A stretch of 36,257 nt of DNA from contig SVMR01000019.1 in assembly GCA_015067315.1 (NCBI GenBank), positions 1 through 36,257 of the forward strand. Reading direction: 5' to 3'. How positions within the stretch are numbered: the first letter of the stretch is position 1; the number at the start of each line of letters is the position of its first letter. Under the pieces are notes generated by a model. It had not been told where the DNA came from. It made no database searches and saw only the letters and a list, made by a program, of their open reading frames with translations. Position numbers and translations under genes: made by a program. This DNA comes from Oscillospiraceae bacterium. GTDB lineage: Bacteria; Bacillota; Clostridia; Oscillospirales; Ruminococcaceae. This document shows positions 32,239-36,257 of the stretch, piece by piece.

Positions 32239-32278
32239 AAAAAAGCTCCGTGCTCAAATGAGCACGGAGCTTTTTTTG
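32239..32278. terminator. Bidirectional intrinsic terminator
   Basis: AAGCTCCGTGCTCA (32243-32256) and TGAGCACGGAGCTT (32259-32272) flank AA. T-runs follow on both strands, ending the exported-protein gene and the convergent DUF4349 gene. Third copy of the GTGCTCA core in the window. Confidence 0.94.
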
Positions 32279-32291
32279 TTTTATGCATCAG

Positions 32292-33326
32292 TTATTTTTC
32301 TTCGGGATTTTCGTTTTCGGCGGGTTTGTTTTCTGCAAGTTTCTGCGCTTTTTTATAAGCTTTTCTTGCTTTTCTTGCGGCTTTGCGTTCCTGCCATTTT
32401 TTATTGTTTCTGAGGCAGCGGCTGATTACAAAACCGATGAGCGCAATGATTACCGCCCAGATGATGAAATAGGGGATGTTGGCAACAAACCATACAAAGA
32501 AATCCTGCGCGCCGACCCAGATATCATAGACGTTATCGCCGAAATCGGAGGAAATTCTTTCCCAAAGGGTTTCCGGTTCTGCGGAGGTAACGCGTTTTAC
32601 CTCATAAATGCTGAGGTTGACGGTGCTGTAATCAACAAGATTATCATAGGTGCGGAGCTGGCTTTCATAACTTTCAAGCTGATAGCGGACTTCGGAAATC
32701 CGGGACTGGAGAACGATTATGGAATCGATGTTTTCCGCTTCCGCAAGAAGTTCGAGAAGCTGGTCATATTCAGTCCGGAGGGATTTGATCCTTGCCTCGG
32801 TGTCAACGTAATTAAGGGTGACGTCGGTGGTGTCCTCATAGCTGAATGTAACGTTTCCGAGTCCGCCGACTGTTCCGATGAATTCATCGACCTTTGAGGA
32901 AGGGATGCGGCAGACAAAGTTTGCGTTTCTGCTGGAGGAATAGTTATAGGAATTTCCGCTGACGCTGGAACTTTCGATGTATCCGCCAAGGGAGCTTACC
33001 TCCGCCTTGAGTTCGGAAAGGAAGGTTTCGAATTCAAGAGTTTCAACGTCAAGATTGAACGTGCGGATAAGCTTGCGGTTTGCGGGCATCTGGATTCCGG
33101 AAGAATTCATGGAAGAGGAGTTGCCGCTGATGGCGGAATCCTCGGTTACGTATTCCGTTTCCGGTTCCTCCATGGGAGCTTCCGGCATAAAGCCCATGTC
33201 GTTTTCGACCCAGTATCCGCCGTCAAAGGATTCGGCTTTGGAATCGCTTGCATAGTTTCTGCCGCTGCAGCCGCTTAAAATTACCGCAAGGGCAAAAATA
33301 AGAGCTAAAACTTTGATTTTTTTCAT
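32292..33326 (-). CDS. DUF4349-domain lipoprotein
   Basis: The 344-residue protein has a lipoprotein signal with lipobox LSGC (Cys20), then a Ser- and acidic-rich linker. The DUF4349 domain follows (about 85-270, RKLIRTFNLDVETLEF to VNLSIYEVKR) and includes a long coiled-coil (TEARIKSLRTEYDQLLELL..). A C-terminal membrane helix (about 275-303) and a lysine/alanine-rich cytoplasmic tail complete it. It would thus be anchored at both ends. DUF4349 has no known activity. AAGGAGG lies upstream of the ATG. It follows the YfhO gene by 60 bp, probably in one transcript. Confidence 0.92.
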   Translation of the reverse strand: MKKIKVLALIFALAVILSGCSGRNYASDSKAESFDGGYWVENDMGFMPEAPMEEPETEYVTEDSAISGNSSSMNSSGIQMPANRKLIRTFNLDVETLEFETFLSELKAEVSSLGGYIESSSVSGNSYNYSSSRNANFVCRIPSSKVDEFIGTVGGLGNVTFSYEDTTDVTLNYVDTEARIKSLRTEYDQLLELLAEAENIDSIIVLQSRISEVRYQLESYESQLRTYDNLVDYSTVNLSIYEVKRVTSAEPETLWERISSDFGDNVYDIWVGAQDFFVWFVANIPYFIIWAVIIALIGFVISRCLRNNKKWQERKAARKARKAYKKAQKLAENKPAENENPEEK

Positions 33327-33386
33327 TTTATCAAACCTCCTTACATTATAATAGTGACAAAAATTTCCGTTTTTGTTGCATTGATT

Positions 33387-35897
33387 TTAAAGTTCGGGAA
33401 AAATTTTTTCCTGCGGTCCGGTATATTCCTTATATGGCGGAACGTCCTTCGGACTGCGGACTATCGTAAGGTCCTCTTCCGGAGAAAGTTCGGTTTCGGC
33501 TCCATCGCTTTCCTTTCCGCCGAGATATTCCGTCATAAGGTTATAATCATCGGTGCGGCGCTTCTGTTCAAAATGGAAGAAAACCGTATATGCCGCAAGG
33601 GCGATGACAGCGGCAATGCTGATTCCGGCACCGAGAGCAAGACCGGGAGTTTTATAGACGAAGACGATTTCGTTGAGTCCCGGTTCCGCAAAAACGGCCA
33701 TGAAGCCGACGTCAACTTTTTCGATGGCGGTTTCTTTTCCGTTGACATAAGCGGTCCAGCCTTCCTCATAAGGAACGGAGAAGAAAACAAGGTTTCCGGA
33801 GGAAAGGAAGATTTTTGCGGAAAAACCGTCCTCATCATATTCGAATTTATATGCGGAGGATCTTTTTCTTCTTGCGGCCTCAACGCTGAAATCATCGTAA
33901 TTAAGGGGCTTTTCCGGGGAAAGATTATGGCGGAGATACTGTCCGTAAAGTCTTTCCTGACTTTCGTTGAGGACGATGGAATAGATAAGCGCTTCGCTGC
34001 GCTGGGTTTCGTGGAGGGAATAATACTGTTCCTCGGTGATATATTCGTTGAAGGTGAATCCCATGGGGATATAGTTTTTGTTTTCAAAAATATGGTATCC
34101 GTTCACCGTTTCGAGATATCTGAATCCCTCGCAGATATTGGAATCTTCGGTGGTTTCCGCTGCGTCGGAATAAAGATATCTTACTGAGAGAAGTGCGCGA
34201 AGCTCATAAAGATCGTATTCCGGCTTGCTGGAAACGTCCCTTTTAACGTCAACGGTCGGATAAAATTCCATGATGGAAGGGGTGACAACGCTGTGGAAAC
34301 AGCGGATGGACGGAATGTTCCAGTAAAGCCCCATGTTTTCGAAGCATTCATAAAAATCCGCCCTTGCGAACTGATCTCCGGAATAGGGGATCTCCATTTC
34401 CTCCGAAAGCCCGACAGCGTCCTCGATTATTTCGTCATGGTCGCCGGCAAAGGTATAGCCAAGGTTGATATAGGCAAAACCGTAAACCGCGCAGATTCCG
34501 GCGGTGAGAAGAACGAGGAGATTCCGGTAATATTTTCTGTTCTGCATGAACCAGAGAAGGACGGTTATAACTGCGCAGACAGCCGCAAAACCGGCGCTTA
34601 AGAAGAACCAGGAATCGTTATAGAGAAGCCCCATTTCCCAGTTTCCGTCGTTATAATGCACCGGAGTGAGGAAAAGGATGAGGATAAGCCCGACGATAAT
34701 GCAGATGGAGGGAATGATGCCTTTCCGGAGGTCAACGGAATCCGTTCCGCCTTCGGAGGAGGATTCAAGCGCCTTTGCCGTTGCAACAACAAGCATGAGG
34801 ATGAACATATAGTACCAGCGGGCATAGAACGAATGGTTGAAAAGAATAAAAAGGGAATTGAGCACCGGAACAAGCGCAAAAATGCAGCAGGCGATTATCA
34901 TCTTTTTAAGCCAGTCGTTTTTGACGCAGCGGACATAGGCAATAACGCCGCTCATTCCGAAAAGCGGAAGCCATCCCGCCATGGAAGCCCATTGTGCTCC
35001 CTGTCCGGTGAACATGTTCTGCTTCGAAGGCATATCCGGAGGGAAGAAGAAGCTTGCGATGATTGCGGGAACCCGCTGTTCGCTGTAATAGAGCCAGAGG
35101 TTCCAGCCGTTGATAAAGTTATCCGGTCCGGTCCTCGGGTTATCAAGAATCGCAAGAACCGAAGGAAGAACAGCCACCGCCGCAACGCAAAGACCGATTA
35201 CGGATTCCAGCGCAACAAAAAGGAAACTACGGAATTTATGGGAAATGTTTTTGTCGGTGATGCGGATGAAGAAATAAAGAACGGTGAAAACGACTTCGCC
35301 GATGAAGAACCAGTAGTTCACAACCGCATTGAGCGCAACTGCCGCGGCAAAAGGTCCGTGTTTATCCTCGGTGATGAGCATCTCAAGTCCGATGAGAATA
35401 AGCGGAAAAAATGCCACAACGTCGAGGAAATGGTTGAAGAAAACGTTATAAATGCTGTATCCGCTGAACGCATAAAGAAGTCCGGCAATGACAGCAAAGC
35501 GCTTATCCTTAACAAATCTTGCGGCATAAAAATATGCGGTGAAGGCACAGACCATAAATTTTATCACGAAAAGCGGCGCCATAAGATAGGGCACCATCGA
35601 AGTTTCAAAGGGAAGAGTCATCCAGAAAAAGGGGCTGAAAATAAGATAGAAGGAATAGGCGCCGATGAAGTTTACTCCAAGGTCCGTGTTCCAGTCCCAA
35701 CCGATCTGTCCGTTTGTAACAAGTTCGTGGGCGTGCATATAAAAAGCGATCTGCTGGCAGTTATAATCGCCGTAATAGGTGAAGATTCCGCCGTTCTGAT
35801 AAACAACAAACCCGATGGTTATAATTCCGCAGATTGCCGAAAGAAGAAGCACCCACCAATGTAAATTTTTATTTCTTTTCTGAATTTCGTTCGTCAT
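33387..35897 (-). CDS. YfhO-family multipass membrane protein (GT-C-like)
   Basis: The 836-residue protein has a basic N-terminus, about a dozen membrane helices up to residue 480, a large extracytoplasmic domain (about 500-750), a last helix (about 760-785) and a charged tail. The first outside loop carries YYGDYNCQQIAFYMHA, containing the acidic motif of GT-C glycosyltransferases. This matches YfhO proteins, linked in Firmicutes to glycosylation of lipoteichoic acid or other surface polymers. Donor and acceptor cannot be told. GAGGACGG precedes the ATG. Divergent from the YfbR-like gene. Confidence 0.92.
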   Translation of the reverse strand: MTNEIQKRNKNLHWWVLLLSAICGIITIGFVVYQNGGIFTYYGDYNCQQIAFYMHAHELVTNGQIGWDWNTDLGVNFIGAYSFYLIFSPFFWMTLPFETSMVPYLMAPLFVIKFMVCAFTAYFYAARFVKDKRFAVIAGLLYAFSGYSIYNVFFNHFLDVVAFFPLILIGLEMLITEDKHGPFAAAVALNAVVNYWFFIGEVVFTVLYFFIRITDKNISHKFRSFLFVALESVIGLCVAAVAVLPSVLAILDNPRTGPDNFINGWNLWLYYSEQRVPAIIASFFFPPDMPSKQNMFTGQGAQWASMAGWLPLFGMSGVIAYVRCVKNDWLKKMIIACCIFALVPVLNSLFILFNHSFYARWYYMFILMLVVATAKALESSSEGGTDSVDLRKGIIPSICIIVGLILILFLTPVHYNDGNWEMGLLYNDSWFFLSAGFAAVCAVITVLLWFMQNRKYYRNLLVLLTAGICAVYGFAYINLGYTFAGDHDEIIEDAVGLSEEMEIPYSGDQFARADFYECFENMGLYWNIPSIRCFHSVVTPSIMEFYPTVDVKRDVSSKPEYDLYELRALLSVRYLYSDAAETTEDSNICEGFRYLETVNGYHIFENKNYIPMGFTFNEYITEEQYYSLHETQRSEALIYSIVLNESQERLYGQYLRHNLSPEKPLNYDDFSVEAARRKRSSAYKFEYDEDGFSAKIFLSSGNLVFFSVPYEEGWTAYVNGKETAIEKVDVGFMAVFAEPGLNEIVFVYKTPGLALGAGISIAAVIALAAYTVFFHFEQKRRTDDYNLMTEYLGGKESDGAETELSPEEDLTIVRSPKDVPPYKEYTGPQEKIFPEL

Positions 35898-36010
35898 ATT
35901 CCGTCCTCAAATCAAAATAATGATATTTTAAAGAAAAATTTGTATTTATATAACTATCCAATTTACAGTATATAACTTTTTATACAATTTTTAAAGTGGA
36001 AAAATAAAAA

Positions 36011-36117
36011 ATAACCCGCAAAGTGCGGAACATGCAAAAAAAGACTGTTTTTTTGTTGCAAAAAGTCTTATAATAAATTAATACATGATCCGTTTGGTGG
36101 TGGACTTTACGGGTTAT
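36011..36117 (+). other. Intergenic stretch with mutually exclusive stems
   Basis: In the roughly 300-bp AT-rich divergent region, ATAACCCG (36011-36018) can pair with CGGGTTAT (36110-36117). CCGCA/TGCGG (36016-36020 with 36024-36028) overlaps the first arm, and AAGACT/AGTCTT (near 36041 and 36064) forms another stem. No known RNA family is recognised. Confidence 0.3.
36056..36084 (+). promoter_or_regulatory. Candidate promoter of the YfbR-like gene
   Basis: TTGCAA (36056-36061) and TAATAC (36079-36084) with a 17-nt spacer. The leader would be about 100 nt, containing GGAAC/GTTCC near 36128-36142. Confidence 0.5.
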
Positions 36118-36193
36118 CGTTTTCTTCGGAACAGGAGTTCCATATATTAAGTGCAGAATTTTTTCGATTTTGTTGCATCGGGAGGAAGAAAAA

Positions 36194-36257
36194 TTGCAGG
36201 AAAGCAGATTTTACGCCTATATTTCAAGAATGAAACATATTTTCCGCTGGTCCCTTA
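36194..36257 (+). CDS. YfbR-like HD-domain 5'-nucleotidase (partial, N-terminus only)
   Basis: A TTG start with GGAGG 8 nt upstream opens a frame running off the right edge, with 21 residues visible. The sequence FYAYISRMKHIFRWSL resembles the N-terminus of clostridial YfbR-like proteins (FFAxLSRMKYIxRWGLMRNT), which hydrolyse deoxynucleoside monophosphates through an HD site located further on. The HD motif itself is outside the window, so the call rests on a short match. Confidence 0.6.
   Translation, partial: MQESRFYAYISRMKHIFRWSL

Noticed and set aside
34656-35864. Plus-strand open frame of 402 codons opposite the YfhO gene
   Set aside because: Highly charged shadow product rich in lysine, arginine and glutamate; the sense strand encodes clear membrane helices.
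1-36257. CRISPR array, complete transposon, prophage or known defence island
   Set aside because: No regularly spaced repeats, transposase, structural phage genes or defence gene pairs were seen on either strand.

Overview
The window looks like a chromosomal segment of an anaerobic, probably spore-forming Firmicute of class Clostridia (Oscillospiraceae/Ruminococcaceae-like). This rests on family content: two secreted proteins with C-terminal type I dockerins, a BspA-type leucine-rich repeat protein, DUF4830 and DUF4349 proteins, a meso-diaminopimelate dehydrogenase-like enzyme, and a 26-codon spoVM gene. Strong AGGAGG ribosome sites are common and TTG starts are frequent.

Layout. (1) 1-1164: the N-terminal part of a U32-family protein on the minus strand, running off the left edge. 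(2) 1345-1436: tRNA-Ser(GGA) with its own promoter and terminator. (3) 1549-5118: a large LRR-dockerin surface protein. (4) 5165-5401: a 78-residue remnant of a tyrosine integrase, facing a divergent GyrB/ParE-like topoisomerase subunit (5601-7583); phased TGGCGTA repeats lie between them. (5) 7649-20415: a long plus-strand housekeeping run, priA-def-fmt-(Zn membrane protease)-rsmB-rlmN, then from a new promoter a 61-codon small gene-prpC-prkC-rsgA-MATE-ppa. This is the conserved Firmicute priA...rsgA...spoVM neighbourhood, but rpe and thiN are not present between rsgA and spoVM. (6) 20544-23717: a second secreted dockerin enzyme, with a Cys-peptidase-like domain and an SGNH/SASA-like esterase domain. 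(7) 23756-24004 minus: spoVM and a small membrane protein, divergent from a D,D-carboxypeptidase gene (24139-25275). (8) 25384-28170: pgi, a small P-loop protein gene with elongation-factor-like codon use, and ddh, whose ribosome site lies inside a terminator-like hairpin. (9) 28173-28367 minus: a small XRE regulator. (10) 28580-30652: an EF-G-like GTPase with a strong promoter. (11) 30791-32230: a DUF4830 protein, a GNAT acetyltransferase and a small exported protein. (12) 32292-35897 minus: a YfhO-family membrane protein followed by a DUF4349 lipoprotein. (13) 36194 to the right edge: the start of a YfbR-like HD-domain gene.

How the genes work together. The central run joins replication restart (PriA), translation initiation (Def, Fmt), rRNA modification (RsmB, RlmN), the PrpC/PrkC phosphatase-kinase pair that senses muropeptides, and small-subunit maturation (RsgA). 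SpoVM, the D,D-carboxypeptidase and PrkC tie the region to envelope and spore physiology. The two dockerin proteins look like separate accessory insertions with near-identical dockerins. No CRISPR array, complete transposon, phage or obviously new defence system was seen. The most interesting signals are small or regulatory: spoVM and its partner, the ddh leader hairpin, the small gene coupled to prpC, a highly codon-biased P-loop protein, a shared terminator core, and the repeats beside the integrase remnant.
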